In this document: positions 34,208-42,829 of the stretch, in pieces
Layout: every line of letters begins with the position of its first letter
How positions within the stretch are numbered: position 1 is the first letter of the stretch
Position numbers and translations under genes: made by a program
The notes under the pieces: generated by a model
What the model was told of the DNA's origin: nothing
Seen by the model: the letters and a program-made list of their open reading frames with translations, nothing else
The model's database searches: none
From: UBA5704 sp036264355
Lineage (GTDB): Bacteria; Acidobacteriota; Thermoanaerobaculia; Multivoradales; UBA5704
Length of the DNA stretch: 64,000 nt
Assembly (NCBI GenBank): GCA_036264355.1
Contig: DATARD010000398.1
Location: forward strand, 1-64,000
Direction of reading: 5' to 3'

Positions 34208-35323
34208 ATGTGGTGGACCCTCCTCCTCCCGCTGCACCTCGCGGTCTTCGCTGCCGCGACGCCACCCAAGGCTCCGGCGCATCCGCCGGCGCAGTCGTTC
34301 CGCCTCTCCTGGGAGCGGCAGGTTCCCGGCGCGTTCCAGTCTGCGAGCCTGTCGGCGGGGGAGGACTGCATTGTGGTGACCACGGACGCCGGGGTCTCCG
34401 TGCTCAACATGAACGGCAGCCTGCGGTGGCAGCGGACTTTTTCTGGCATCAATCCCTGGATGACCGCGACGAGCGCGGCGGCTCCGGCGGGGTGCGAGTG
34501 GGTGGCCGTGGTGGGAGATCCGAGCTACAAGTACGTCTGGGTGATGGAGCGGAAAGGGCCGATCCACTTTTTCCGGACGAAGGGCACGCCGGAGGGCGTC
34601 GCCGTTTCGCACCAGGGGGACCGGATCGCGGTTGGCACCGCGGATGAGCACCTGTATCTTCTCGATGCGCAGGCCGCCCTGCTGTTCGATCGCGAGCCCG
34701 GCTACGCCTATTCCCTGGCCTTCTCCAAAACCGACTCGCATCTGATCGTGACCTATGGGACAGCGGGGCTCTACACCCGGGACGGGGAGCCGGTCTGGAT
34801 CGCGAAGGTCGGCGACCGGCTGTCCGCGAGCACCGATCTGAAATGGTTCCTGGTTTCGGGCAAGCCCAACCATGGACCGGCCAACGGCTCGATCGCCCTC
34901 CTCGATCAGAACGGCAAGGTCGTCTGGAGCCGGGAGGGGAATGGACCCGAGGGGGTGATGGCTCCGGACGGCACTTATTTTGTCGTCACCGATTACCTGT
35001 GTCCTCCCAAGGCGCTTTGCTACGGCGAGGACGTTGTCCCGGGCTTTCAGGTCCTGCGGCCGGACGGCAGTCTGATCTCGGACCGCTCCTGGCCGGATGG
35101 CCATGTGTTCGCCATTGCGGACGACGGCCGCGCCTTCCTGCAATACGCGTATGGGAAGCGCGAAGGGCTCTACGACCTGTCCCGGGACGGCGAGATCCTG
35201 TGGCAATTCCCTGAACCGACGCAGCCCGACCAGGTGCTGGCGTTGCGCAATTTCGGCGCCTTTCTGGTCCTGCCGCCGAAGTACTCCTCTGGGAACGCCT
35301 TGCAACTCTACGTGCGGCGGTAG
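34208..35323 (+). CDS. Secreted beta-propeller-like protein of unknown function
   Basis: The protein has 371 residues and a signal peptide (MWWTLLLPLHLAVFAAATPP). The mature part has repeating blades such as GVSVLNMNGSLRWQRTF, ALLDQNGKVVWSREG and GLYDLSRDGEILWQF, the PQQ/YVTN-like beta-propeller pattern (about six to seven blades). A GTG at 34175 could start a longer form, but the ATG at 34208 follows AAAGGA and gives a clean signal peptide. It stands 50 bp upstream of the sigma factor gene on the same strand, so it could be part of the same transcript. Function is unknown. Confidence 0.7.
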   Translation: MWWTLLLPLHLAVFAAATPPKAPAHPPAQSFRLSWERQVPGAFQSASLSAGEDCIVVTTDAGVSVLNMNGSLRWQRTFSGINPWMTATSAAAPAGCEWVAVVGDPSYKYVWVMERKGPIHFFRTKGTPEGVAVSHQGDRIAVGTADEHLYLLDAQAALLFDREPGYAYSLAFSKTDSHLIVTYGTAGLYTRDGEPVWIAKVGDRLSASTDLKWFLVSGKPNHGPANGSIALLDQNGKVVWSREGNGPEGVMAPDGTYFVVTDYLCPPKALCYGEDVVPGFQVLRPDGSLISDRSWPDGHVFAIADDGRAFLQYAYGKREGLYDLSRDGEILWQFPEPTQPDQVLALRNFGAFLVLPPKYSSGNALQLYVRR

Positions 35324-35372
35324 CTGTGCCATACTCCGCCGCGAGCCCTTTTGGATCGGAGTCCTTGCGCCG

Positions 35373-36029
35373 ATGAAGTTGGAGGAGCAGATCCCGTCTC
35401 TGAGGAACGGCGCGCTCGCCGGGCCGGAGGACTTGGTCCGCGCGGTGCTCGACTTTCAGCGCGGCAACGATCGCGAAAAGAGCTTCGAGGTGCTCTTCCG
35501 CCGCTTCCGGCCGCGGATCGAGCGCTTCCTTGCGTCGCGGGTTTTTTCTCCCGACGAGCGGCTCGACCTAACCCAGGCGACCTTTTTGCAGATCTATAAA
35601 GGGTTGGAGGGATACCGCGGAGAGGGCTCGCTGGAAGGGTGGGTACTGCAGATCGCCTGCAACATCTACCGCAAGTGGCGCGACCGCCAGCCGGGAGGGC
35701 GGCATGCGGTTCCGGAGGTCCACTTCGAGGACTCCACCGGCGCGCCGGAGCCGTCGCCGTCCGCCCAGCCCGGCTCGCCGTCCACCGCGGACTCGCCGCT
35801 CGACCACATCGTCCGCGAGGAGCAGTTGGCGGCCTTGCGGACGGCGATCGGCGAGCTGGCTCCGCAGCAGCGGATGTGCATGGAGCTGCGCGTCTACCAG
35901 GAGCGCAGCGTGCAGGAGATCGCCGCCGCCCTCCGGATCTCTCCGGAGACCGTCAAGGCCCACCTCTTCCAGGCGCGCCAACGGCTGTGGGACAAGCTGC
36001 ACCAGACGTTGGGGACGATAGAATTCTGA
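35373..36029 (+). CDS. ECF-type RNA polymerase sigma factor
   Basis: The protein has 218 residues. Region 2 is at about 25-97 (DLTQATFLQIYKGLEGYRGE, GWVLQIACNIYRKW), a long acidic and Pro/Ser-rich linker at 100-145, and region 4 at about 155-210 (LAPQQRMCMELRVYQERS, EIAAALRISPETVKAHLFQA). There is no region 3, as expected for the ECF group. It directs RNA polymerase to a special promoter set. The anti-sigma gene follows 13 bp later, then the TPR-CHAT gene, which suggests one control unit. The start at 35373 replaces longer shadow frames; MKLEEQIPSL fits. Confidence 0.92.
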   Translation: MKLEEQIPSLRNGALAGPEDLVRAVLDFQRGNDREKSFEVLFRRFRPRIERFLASRVFSPDERLDLTQATFLQIYKGLEGYRGEGSLEGWVLQIACNIYRKWRDRQPGGRHAVPEVHFEDSTGAPEPSPSAQPGSPSTADSPLDHIVREEQLAALRTAIGELAPQQRMCMELRVYQERSVQEIAAALRISPETVKAHLFQARQRLWDKLHQTLGTIEF

Positions 36030-36042
36030 CGGGGGTGACGAC

Positions 36043-36813
36043 GTGGCAGAGACCTCATCCAACTTTCGCGACCTCCTCGTGGAGCTGATCGACACGTCCC
36101 CGCAGCCGATGGACCATCCCACCCCGGATCAATGGATCGCCTACCACCGCGGCGCGCTGTCCGCCGCGGAGGAGGCGCATCTCCAGGAGCACCTGGTGCG
36201 CTGCCGCGACTGCTTCGACCTGGCGGAAGGCGCCGCGGCGTTCGCCGAACCGCTTCTCGATTCCGACACCGAGCCGAATCCCGGCCAGGAGGTGGAGACC
36301 GCCGCGCTCTGGCGCCTGCTCCGCCCGCAGCTCGATCCACCCCCGTCGAACGTCCGCGAGATCGCCGCCGGTCCGCGGCGACCGACCTGGCGGTTTCGCC
36401 TGCCGATGATCCTGGCGGCGTCGTTCTTCGTGGCGCTGGTCGGCATGATCGCCTGGAATCTCTCCCTGCGCGCGCCGCGGCCCAACGCATCCATCATCGA
36501 TATCCCTGCCGGCGAGCGCGATCCCACCCAGAGAGAGCTGATTCTATCGACCGGACCTCAGATGCTCATCCTCCATCCCGCCGAGCAGCTTCCGGTCTAC
36601 CGGCTGGCGTTCCGCGACGCCGAGTCCGGCAAGGAGCTGTCGTCCCTCGAAGGGCTGAAATTGGATCGAGACCTCGCCTTGACCCTCTATCTCCCCGCGG
36701 GGTTGCCGCCCGGCCGCTGCCGGATGGAGCTGATGGACGGCTCGGGCGTGAAAGCCGGGAAGGTGCTCCAGACGCAGCTTCTGCGCGTGGCGGAGCCGGG
36801 CCGAGGGCAGTGA
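36043..36813 (+). CDS. Membrane anti-sigma factor with zinc-finger motif
   Basis: The protein has 256 residues and starts at GTG 36043. The N-terminal cytoplasmic part (about 1-120) has the zinc-binding anti-sigma pattern HLQEHLVRCRDCFD (HxxxCxxC, about residues 46-59). One membrane helix is at about 126-145 (LPMILAASFFVALVGMIAW). The ~110-residue outer part has beta-rich stretches (ILSTGPQMLILHPAEQLPVY) and could be the signal-receiving or cleaved domain. It should hold the sigma factor inactive at the membrane until a signal arrives. The adjacent exported TPR-CHAT protein could be the protease that releases it (inference). Confidence 0.8.
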   Translation: MAETSSNFRDLLVELIDTSPQPMDHPTPDQWIAYHRGALSAAEEAHLQEHLVRCRDCFDLAEGAAAFAEPLLDSDTEPNPGQEVETAALWRLLRPQLDPPPSNVREIAAGPRRPTWRFRLPMILAASFFVALVGMIAWNLSLRAPRPNASIIDIPAGERDPTQRELILSTGPQMLILHPAEQLPVYRLAFRDAESGKELSSLEGLKLDRDLALTLYLPAGLPPGRCRMELMDGSGVKAGKVLQTQLLRVAEPGRGQ

Positions 36814-36834
36814 ACCCTCGCAAGATCTCGAATT

Positions 36835-36890
36835 CCCCCTCTCCCGGGTGGTGGGAGGCGGATGGGAGAGGGGGTTAGGGGGTGAGGGCC
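36835..36890. repeat. Palindromic repeat, CCTCACCCCC family, half copy B
   Basis: CCCCCTCTCCCGGGTGGTGG and then GATGGGAGAGGGGGTTAGGG match the right half of copy A at 6524-6670 closely. It lies between the anti-sigma stop and the TPR-CHAT start and covers the ribosome-binding region and the GTG at 36882. It could affect translation of the CHAT gene. Confidence 0.7.
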
Positions 36891-36902
36891 CGCGGGGCAG
36901 CG

Positions 36903-39887
36903 ATGTTGCTCTTCCTCTGCGTCCTCGGCTGCCGCGGCGAAAAGAAGACCGTGCCTTCTGCGAGCCGACCAGCGCGGGCCACTGTGGCCGCCACGCCCGC
37001 GCCGGTCTGCGTCGGCGCATCGAGCCTGAGCATCCCCGTTCAGCCGGGCGACTACATCCACGCCGTGGCCGGCCAGGAGTCGCGCGACGTTGCTTTGAAG
37101 CTGTTCGATCCGCAGGGCCGGCAGCTCCTCCGGATCGACAGCCTCGTCGCGCCGGCGACTCATCCCTTACCGGCCGAAGAGATCCACTGGGTGGCGGACG
37201 CCCCGGGCGAGCTCAGGATCGAGCTGACTGTCCCCTCCGGTTTTCATGGTCCTTGCGATCTCCGACTGGCCGACCGGCGGCCGGCCACCGCGGCGGACCG
37301 CCGGCGGGCGCTGGCGGAGGCGGAGCTGGCCCGTGCCCATGAGCTGCGCCGGACCAAGACGCCGGAGTCGTGCCGTGCCGGCATCGCCGTCTACGAGAGC
37401 GCGCAGAGCCGGTTCGCGGACCTCGGCCTGCCGCGACGCCAAGCCGAGGCTCTGCTCGGCCTTGGGCTGCTCCAGCGCTACTGCCTGCTCGCGGACAACG
37501 CGGCCCTCCAAGTGTTCATCCGGGCCGAGCCCTTCTTTCCCGGAGAGCCCGCTTTCGAGGCCCTGGTCCGGCAGCATCTCGGCGAGCTGCGCTTCAACCT
37601 TGGCGACCTCGAGGGCGCTATCGGCGAGGACCGGAGGGCTTTGGCGCTCAGCCGGCGGATCGGCGAACGGACCATGGAGGCCTTGTCCTCCAGCGACCTG
37701 GGCTGCGCCCTCCACCTGCTTGGGCATTACGACGAGGCGGCGATCCAGCTCGATCGCGCGCTCGCCCTTTGGAAGCCGGGCGACGAGCCTGCCAAGCGGG
37801 CCATGAGCCTGCTCAACCGCGGCCAGCTCCACCGGCAACTCGGAGAGGCGGACCAAGCCCGCGAGCGGCTGAGAGCCGCGCTCGCGCTCTTCCGCCAGGC
37901 GAAGGACCACGACGGCGAGGCCACCGTTCTGAATGCTCTCGGGTTCCTTGCTTTGGAAGCAGGGCAGCCCGGTGCGGCTTTGGAGCCATTCCAGGGAGCC
38001 TTGGCGCTGCGCTCTCCCGGTTCCCACGGTCGGGCCGTCACGCTGGCCTCGCTCGGCGTGGCTTACCGCCAACTCGACCGCTTGGAGGAAGCCCGGCGAG
38101 TCTATACAGAAGCCCTGTCGATCTTCCGCGGTCTCGGCGATTCCCGCGACCAGGCGCGCAGTCTCGGCAATCTCGGCCAGTTGGAGGCCTCCACAGGCCA
38201 TGACGCGGCCGCACTCGGCGACTTCGACCGTGCACTCGGGCTGTTCCGGGCGCTTGCTGATTCGCTGAATACTGCCGAGGTCCTGGAGGGAAAGGCCTGG
38301 GTGCTGCATCGCCGCGGTGACCTCGAAGCGGCCCGCGGGTTGATGGAAGAGGCACTGGCGATGGTCGAGCGGCGGCGCTTCAGCCAGACAAGCTACACGA
38401 CCCGCGCGGCCTTTTTCGCTACCCAGCAGGATTCCTACGACTCCTTGATCGACCTGTTGATGGAGATGCACCGGAAGGCGCCCACCGCCGGTTATGCCGC
38501 CGCCGCCCTGAAGGTTAGCGAGCGATCTCTGGCGCGTTCGCTGCTCGATGGGCTGGCCGTCGGCGGCACGCGCCTCGGCCGCGGCGAAGCCGCTCCGGAG
38601 CTCCACGCCCGCGAGCGGGAGTTAGAGACCGAGATCGGCGTGCTGGTCTCCCGCGAGACCCGCTTGACTCAGGAGGGGGGCACAGCAGCGTTGTGGCAGC
38701 CGGTTGAGGCCGAGCTCAGGCGCCGCTGGGACGATCTCGACCGGGTGCGGGCGGGCCTGCGCGCCAGCGATCCCCACTACGCCGCACTGACCCAGCCGCA
38801 GCCCTGGAGCGCCGCAGAGATTCAGCGCGGGCTGCTCGACCGCGATACCCTGCTGCTGGAATATCGGCTGGGCAAGAAGAGGAGCTTCCTGTGGGCTGTC
38901 ACACCCAATTCACTGGCGAGCTTCAGCCTTCCCGGGCGCGACGAAATCGAGCGGGTCGCCCGCCCGGCCTGTGATCTTCTCGCCCGCAGCAGCAGCCGCA
39001 AGGCCGAAGGTTCCGTAGGGCCGCAGCTCTCCAAATTGAGCCACTTGTTGCTTGAACCGGTGGCGCCACTTCTTCCGGGTAAGCGTCTGCTGATTGTGAG
39101 CGACGGAATCCTCCAGAACGTTCCCTTCGCCGCGTTGCCGGAACCGGGGACCGGCCCCAATGGCGAGCCGTTGGTTACCCGTCATGAAATCGTCGCCTTG
39201 CCGTCGGCGTCGGTGCTGGGAGAGCTTCGCCGGGAGACCACCGGCCGAGCGCCGGCGCCGAAGTCTTTGTGGGTGCTGGCCGATCCCGAGTTCGGCGGCC
39301 TGTTCGCGCCGCTCCCATACAGCCGGCAGGAGGCCGAGGCGATTCTGGGCCTCGCGCCCGCCTCGGAGCGCTTCGAGGTCCTGGGCCGGGAAGCAAGCCG
39401 CGCGGCGGTCCTGAAAAGCGGTGCTCTGAGCGACTACCGTTTCCTGCACTTCGCCACCCATGGCTTATTCGCAACCACCGATCCGGGCGGTGGCCGGCTG
39501 GTACTCGCCCAGATCGATCCGCGGGGCCGGCCGGAGGCGAACGGTTTCCTTCACCTGGCCGACATCTACGAGCTGGACCTGCGAGCCGACCTCGTGGTGC
39601 TGAGCGCCTGCCAGTCGGCCCTGGGCCGCGAAGTGCGAGGCGAGGGGATGATGGGAATGACCCGGGGATTCTTCTATGCCGGCGCCGAACGCGTGCTGGT
39701 GAGCCTGTGGAACGTCAACGACCAAGTGACCGTCGAGATGATGCGGCGCTTCTATCGCGGAATGCTGAGCGAGCGCCTCTCTCCCGCCGCGGCCTTGCGG
39801 GCGGCCCAGGACTCCATTCGCCGCGAGGAGCGCTGGCATGCCCCATATTATTGGGCTGGTTTCACGCTCCAGGGTGAGTACCGCTGA
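36903..39887 (+). CDS. Exported TPR-CHAT caspase-like protein
   Basis: The protein has 994 residues from the ATG at 36903; an in-frame GTG at 36882 is an alternative. The ATG gives a lipoprotein-like start (LLFLCVLGC). A beta-rich PPC-like domain (about 30-115) is followed by some ten TPR-like repeats (about 140-490; ALSRRIGERTMEALSSSDLG, ARRVYTEALSIFRGLGDSRD). The CHAT domain (about 640-990) keeps the caspase-type dyad: His853 in LHFATHG and Cys903 in LSACQSA, with the usual SLWNVND and YWAGFTLQGE ends. It should be an active cysteine protease, probably in the periplasm. It follows the ECF sigma and anti-sigma genes, so it may cleave the anti-sigma factor. Confidence 0.9.
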   Translation: MLLFLCVLGCRGEKKTVPSASRPARATVAATPAPVCVGASSLSIPVQPGDYIHAVAGQESRDVALKLFDPQGRQLLRIDSLVAPATHPLPAEEIHWVADAPGELRIELTVPSGFHGPCDLRLADRRPATAADRRRALAEAELARAHELRRTKTPESCRAGIAVYESAQSRFADLGLPRRQAEALLGLGLLQRYCLLADNAALQVFIRAEPFFPGEPAFEALVRQHLGELRFNLGDLEGAIGEDRRALALSRRIGERTMEALSSSDLGCALHLLGHYDEAAIQLDRALALWKPGDEPAKRAMSLLNRGQLHRQLGEADQARERLRAALALFRQAKDHDGEATVLNALGFLALEAGQPGAALEPFQGALALRSPGSHGRAVTLASLGVAYRQLDRLEEARRVYTEALSIFRGLGDSRDQARSLGNLGQLEASTGHDAAALGDFDRALGLFRALADSLNTAEVLEGKAWVLHRRGDLEAARGLMEEALAMVERRRFSQTSYTTRAAFFATQQDSYDSLIDLLMEMHRKAPTAGYAAAALKVSERSLARSLLDGLAVGGTRLGRGEAAPELHARERELETEIGVLVSRETRLTQEGGTAALWQPVEAELRRRWDDLDRVRAGLRASDPHYAALTQPQPWSAAEIQRGLLDRDTLLLEYRLGKKRSFLWAVTPNSLASFSLPGRDEIERVARPACDLLARSSSRKAEGSVGPQLSKLSHLLLEPVAPLLPGKRLLIVSDGILQNVPFAALPEPGTGPNGEPLVTRHEIVALPSASVLGELRRETTGRAPAPKSLWVLADPEFGGLFAPLPYSRQEAEAILGLAPASERFEVLGREASRAAVLKSGALSDYRFLHFATHGLFATTDPGGGRLVLAQIDPRGRPEANGFLHLADIYELDLRADLVVLSACQSALGREVRGEGMMGMTRGFFYAGAERVLVSLWNVNDQVTVEMMRRFYRGMLSERLSPAAALRAAQDSIRREERWHAPYYWAGFTLQGEYR

Positions 39888-39923
39888 CGGGACTCGCCGG
39901 AAAACATCCCGCGAGCCCCCGTC
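39886..39923. terminator. Hairpin between convergent CHAT loci
   Basis: GACGGGACTCGCCGG (39886-39900) pairs with CCGCGAGCCCCCGTC (39909-39923), 12 of 15 positions, around AAAACATC. It starts at the TPR-CHAT stop codon and lies just before the end of the 64-residue peptide gene on the other strand, so it could serve both. Confidence 0.5.
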
Positions 39924-39942
39924 TGCGGCATGATCTCAGGCA

Positions 39943-40137
39943 TCAGGAGAGCAAGAGAAGGGGATCGAGATCGCCGTCGCCCGGCGGCTTGTCCGGTGGG
40001 ATCTGGTCATTGCCGTTGCCGGTCCCCGTGGACGCCGTCTCAATGATCGACCCTGGGTCCATGGGAGCCACGCCGGCGCCGGCTTGAGCGGCGGGGACCG
40101 GGGAAACCTGCGATTCGGTGGGATTCTTGCTGATCAT
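39943..40137 (-). CDS. 64-residue Gly/Pro-rich peptide gene with its own promoter
   Basis: The peptide starts MISKNPTESQVSPVPAAQAG and ends PPGDGDLDPLLLLS. It is low complexity (Gly, Pro, Asp, Ala), has no signal peptide and no cysteine, and ends in a Leu run before a final Ser. Strong RBS CGAAAGGAGAGCATC precedes the ATG. A copy of the shared promoter-like motif (40190-40218) lies 50 bp upstream, overlapping the stop of the CHAT protease gene. I know no family for it. It could be a substrate, inhibitor or peptide product handled by the CHAT and caspase-like proteases next to it. Confidence 0.7.
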   Translation of the reverse strand: MISKNPTESQVSPVPAAQAGAGVAPMDPGSIIETASTGTGNGNDQIPPDKPPGDGDLDPLLLLS

Positions 40138-40187
40138 GATGCTCTCCTTTCGGTTGGTGTTCGTTCGGTGAAGCAGCCCGACAAACG

Positions 40188-40218
40188 TGATAGATCTTTC
40201 GTGTCCGGAAAGGTTTAG
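40188..40218 (-). promoter_or_regulatory. Promoter-like motif, site 4 (peptide gene)
   Basis: On the minus strand CTAAACC (40218-40212) is followed after 16 nt by ATCTATC (40195-40189). The first element covers the stop codon of the CHAT gene upstream. The ATG of the peptide gene is 51 bp downstream of the second element. Three related sites are at 44354-44383, 44574-44604 and 45242-45271. Confidence 0.6.
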
Positions 40219-41879
40219 TGAGCCACGGTGAAAAGGTGTCCGTCGGTGGCGCGGAGATAGAGCACCGGCGTGCCCCATTCCGGATTGTGCTCGGCGGCGA
40301 GAGCGCGGCGCACCTCGCCGATGCAGGCGTCGACCGGCAGGCCGTCGGCGAGCGCTTGGTAGAACGTTTCGGCAAAGCGGCAGGCCGTCTCGTCCATGAC
40401 CTCCGACTGCATGGCGATCACCGCCGGCACGCCGTGCTGCACGAGCACCTGCGCGGTGCCGGCGAAGGGGTTCTCCTGCGAGGAGCGGGCACCGTTGCAG
40501 GCGTTGAGTACGGCCAAACGGAGCGACGGGTGGTCCTGGAGAAGATAGGCGAGGCTCGGCCCGCTCAGCGGAACGCCCTTGCCGTTTTCGTCCTCGAACA
40601 CCAGCACCCCTTCGCCCCGCAATTCGCTGAAGCCGCCGTGGCCGACGAAATGCAACACGTGGACCGGCGTGCCGGTCCGCAACCGCGTCTCCAGGGCCGC
40701 GGCGGTGGGATGCTCCAGCCGTTCGATCTCGATCAGGCCCCTTTTGAGGAGAGGCTTCAGGGTGGCGGCGAGCCGCCGCCACTCCTCGTCCGCCTCGGCG
40801 AGCTCGCGGTAGCCCTGCGGCGTCGAGATCACCGCGAGCACCCGCAGCGGCGGCTCGACCTGCAACGAGCCGAGGCCCTCGCTCAGCTCCAGATAGCGAA
40901 CCACCGGCGTGCGGCCGGAGAGCGCGAGAAAACCCCGGCTCTCGGCGTCGTACAGATACTCCCAGGGCAGCCCCGCCAACTGCGGAACCTCGTTGAGCCG
41001 TAAGCGGATGCGCAGTCCGGGTCCGCCTTGCGCTTTGGCGAGACAGCCTTGAAAAGCTTTCAACAGCTCGCCCCGGAAGACGGTGCGGAACAGCTCGCCG
41101 CCCGCCTCTTCCGCGCTGGCGCCTTCCATGGTCTCGGAGGAGGAGCCTCCGCCCCGGAGGGCACCACCGGTTGCGAGGCAGAGCCCTCCGCCCGCGAGCA
41201 GAGCTGGGAGCGAGAAATGCTCCGTGGCTTCGAAACCCGCGCCGCCGCTCCATGCCTTGGCGCGGTAGAGGCCGTCGGATTTCTGATCGATCCAGACGTC
41301 GAAGTCCAGATATCCCGGGGGAGCCTGCGGCGCGGCTCCGGTGGGCTGCAACGGTTTCGGCGGGATCATCAAAAGACCGCCGGCCGCGCCGATGCTCCCC
41401 AGAGTCAAGAGGTACGAGAGCGCCAAGGCGAGCTTGACGGCCCAGATTTTGTTCCAGCAGGACCGGAATCGGCTGGGATCGAGGCTCATCTCCCGGATGC
41501 AGCGGGCGTCATCCAGGGAGCAATCACAGAGCCCCGACCGCGACGTACCGACGACATAGGTGATGCTCCTGGTCCTGGTCCCTTCGAGATAACGGATTGG
41601 CCGCGCGAACCCCAGGTAGAGCCCGAGCAACAGCGTCATGCCGGCCGCCAGCACGGCAAAGACGGCCGACAGGCGCCGCCGGCGGGCTGTCTCGGTGAGG
41701 CGCGAGAAAAGTATCGCCGCCCCCAAAGCTGCCAGCCCGCCGGCGAGGGTCGAGAGCGGCACGAACAGGAACCGCAGGGCATCGAGCTCGCCGTCCAGCA
41801 GCGTGCCGGCGAGCCAGGCCAGGACCCATCCCAGTCCCGCGCCGGCCGCGAACGTCCAGATTCGCCGTTTCCAGCTCAC
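40215..41879 (-). CDS. Membrane-anchored CHAT domain caspase-like protease
   Basis: The protein has 554 residues from the GTG at 41879 (coupled GTGA with the upstream stop); a GTG at 41888 adds three residues. Four hydrophobic segments lie at about 7-30, 38-60, 72-92 and 145-170 (first loop has a short Cys-rich part, SGLCDCSLDDARC). The C-terminal CHAT domain (about 285-550) has its dyad His414 (LHFVGHGG) and Cys461 (VLNACNGA). It should be a membrane-bound cysteine protease facing the cytoplasm. It is the third gene of a minus-strand operon with another caspase-like protease, a secreted protein and, behind its own promoter, a 64-residue peptide. A substrate is not known. Confidence 0.85.
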   Translation of the reverse strand: MSWKRRIWTFAAGAGLGWVLAWLAGTLLDGELDALRFLFVPLSTLAGGLAALGAAILFSRLTETARRRRLSAVFAVLAAGMTLLLGLYLGFARPIRYLEGTRTRSITYVVGTSRSGLCDCSLDDARCIREMSLDPSRFRSCWNKIWAVKLALALSYLLTLGSIGAAGGLLMIPPKPLQPTGAAPQAPPGYLDFDVWIDQKSDGLYRAKAWSGGAGFEATEHFSLPALLAGGGLCLATGGALRGGGSSSETMEGASAEEAGGELFRTVFRGELLKAFQGCLAKAQGGPGLRIRLRLNEVPQLAGLPWEYLYDAESRGFLALSGRTPVVRYLELSEGLGSLQVEPPLRVLAVISTPQGYRELAEADEEWRRLAATLKPLLKRGLIEIERLEHPTAAALETRLRTGTPVHVLHFVGHGGFSELRGEGVLVFEDENGKGVPLSGPSLAYLLQDHPSLRLAVLNACNGARSSQENPFAGTAQVLVQHGVPAVIAMQSEVMDETACRFAETFYQALADGLPVDACIGEVRRALAAEHNPEWGTPVLYLRATDGHLFTVAH

Positions 41880-42829
41880 GAGTGGCACTCTTTCTCGTCG
41901 GCGACGTGTTGGCAGTAGCCGTCATCGAAGTGGCAGCAGAAGAAGTTGCTGCCGGTGACAAGATCCAGTTGCTCGCTCGCGAGCCCGCCCGCCGGAGCGC
42001 CGGCCTGGCTGGGATATGCGATCAGATGGCTCCCCGATTTTTGAGGCAAGGTGGCGAGATAGGAGTAGAGGCCGCGCAGGATATGCTCCTTCTTGCCGTT
42101 GGTCCGGATGGTGACGGGTTCCGGCGCAGACCCTTTGATCTGGCCCTGCGTCCAGAAGCGAAAATCTACCTTCTGCGCCGGCGTGCTGCCAACCCAGAGC
42201 TTCACCTCGAGATCGTCGTGCGAAGCGAGAAAGAAGATGCGGTCGACCACATCTCCCAACTTATCCAGGAGCCGGTCGGAAACGTCGGCGGGCACCGTCT
42301 TCGTCATCGTCTTCGGAGCGGCGGAGCCCGCCTTGGCCGGCAAGGGGCGCGATTTGAGATTGGCGACCAAGGCGATCGCGCGAGGATTGGAGAAACCGGG
42401 GAACGCGACGGCAGTCTGGACCGGCAGCGCCTTGAGCTGTTCCTGGATGCTCCGCAGCTTGTCGGCTGACCAGGCGCGCAATCCCGCCAGCTCAGGCGCT
42501 CCGACCTGCTCGATCGCCTCGTCGAGATCTGTCCCGGTGCGGGTGACCAGGTCGTTGACCTCCTGGACGGGATGGGCTGGCACGCTGCCCGGGCCGTTGA
42601 GGGTGTGGAGCGCATGCCGGCTCTCGCTGAGCTTCGTTCTGACCGCCTCGACCTTTGGGGTGAGAGCCTGGGACAGCTCCTTGGTGGAGGAGTCGAGGCC
42701 AAACCCGAGCGCCAATCTCCCGATATGAATGGTATGACCGCTGGCGTCGAGACTGGCCGCGAAAAAAAGGTTGGCCAGCAGAATCGAAGCGACCTGGGTA
42801 CACACCGCAGGGAATCGATCCATTTTCAC
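41876..42829 (-). CDS. Secreted Cys-tailed protein of the CHAT operon
   Basis: The protein has 317 residues, starts with GTG at 42829 (GTGA overlap with the protease gene; ATG at 42823 is possible) and has a signal peptide or N-terminal anchor (about residues 8-28, VCTQVASILLANLFFAASLDAS). A helical region (about 50-150) precedes a beta-rich part with HDDLEVKLWVGSTPAQKVDF, FRFWTQGQIKGSAPEP and GLYSYLATLPQKSG. The last ~30 residues hold six cysteines (FFCCHFDDGYCQHVADEKEC), likely a zinc or disulfide site. I do not recognise a family. Its place between two caspase-like protease genes suggests it is a sensor, substrate or cofactor of them. Confidence 0.65.
   Translation of the reverse strand: MKMDRFPAVCTQVASILLANLFFAASLDASGHTIHIGRLALGFGLDSSTKELSQALTPKVEAVRTKLSESRHALHTLNGPGSVPAHPVQEVNDLVTRTGTDLDEAIEQVGAPELAGLRAWSADKLRSIQEQLKALPVQTAVAFPGFSNPRAIALVANLKSRPLPAKAGSAAPKTMTKTVPADVSDRLLDKLGDVVDRIFFLASHDDLEVKLWVGSTPAQKVDFRFWTQGQIKGSAPEPVTIRTNGKKEHILRGLYSYLATLPQKSGSHLIAYPSQAGAPAGGLASEQLDLVTGSNFFCCHFDDGYCQHVADEKECHS

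Noticed and set aside
35373..39887. Type III-E CRISPR locus, because of TPR-CHAT plus sigma factor
   Set aside because: No gRAMP/Cas7-11, Csx30/31 or repeats are visible. The similarity is in logic only.
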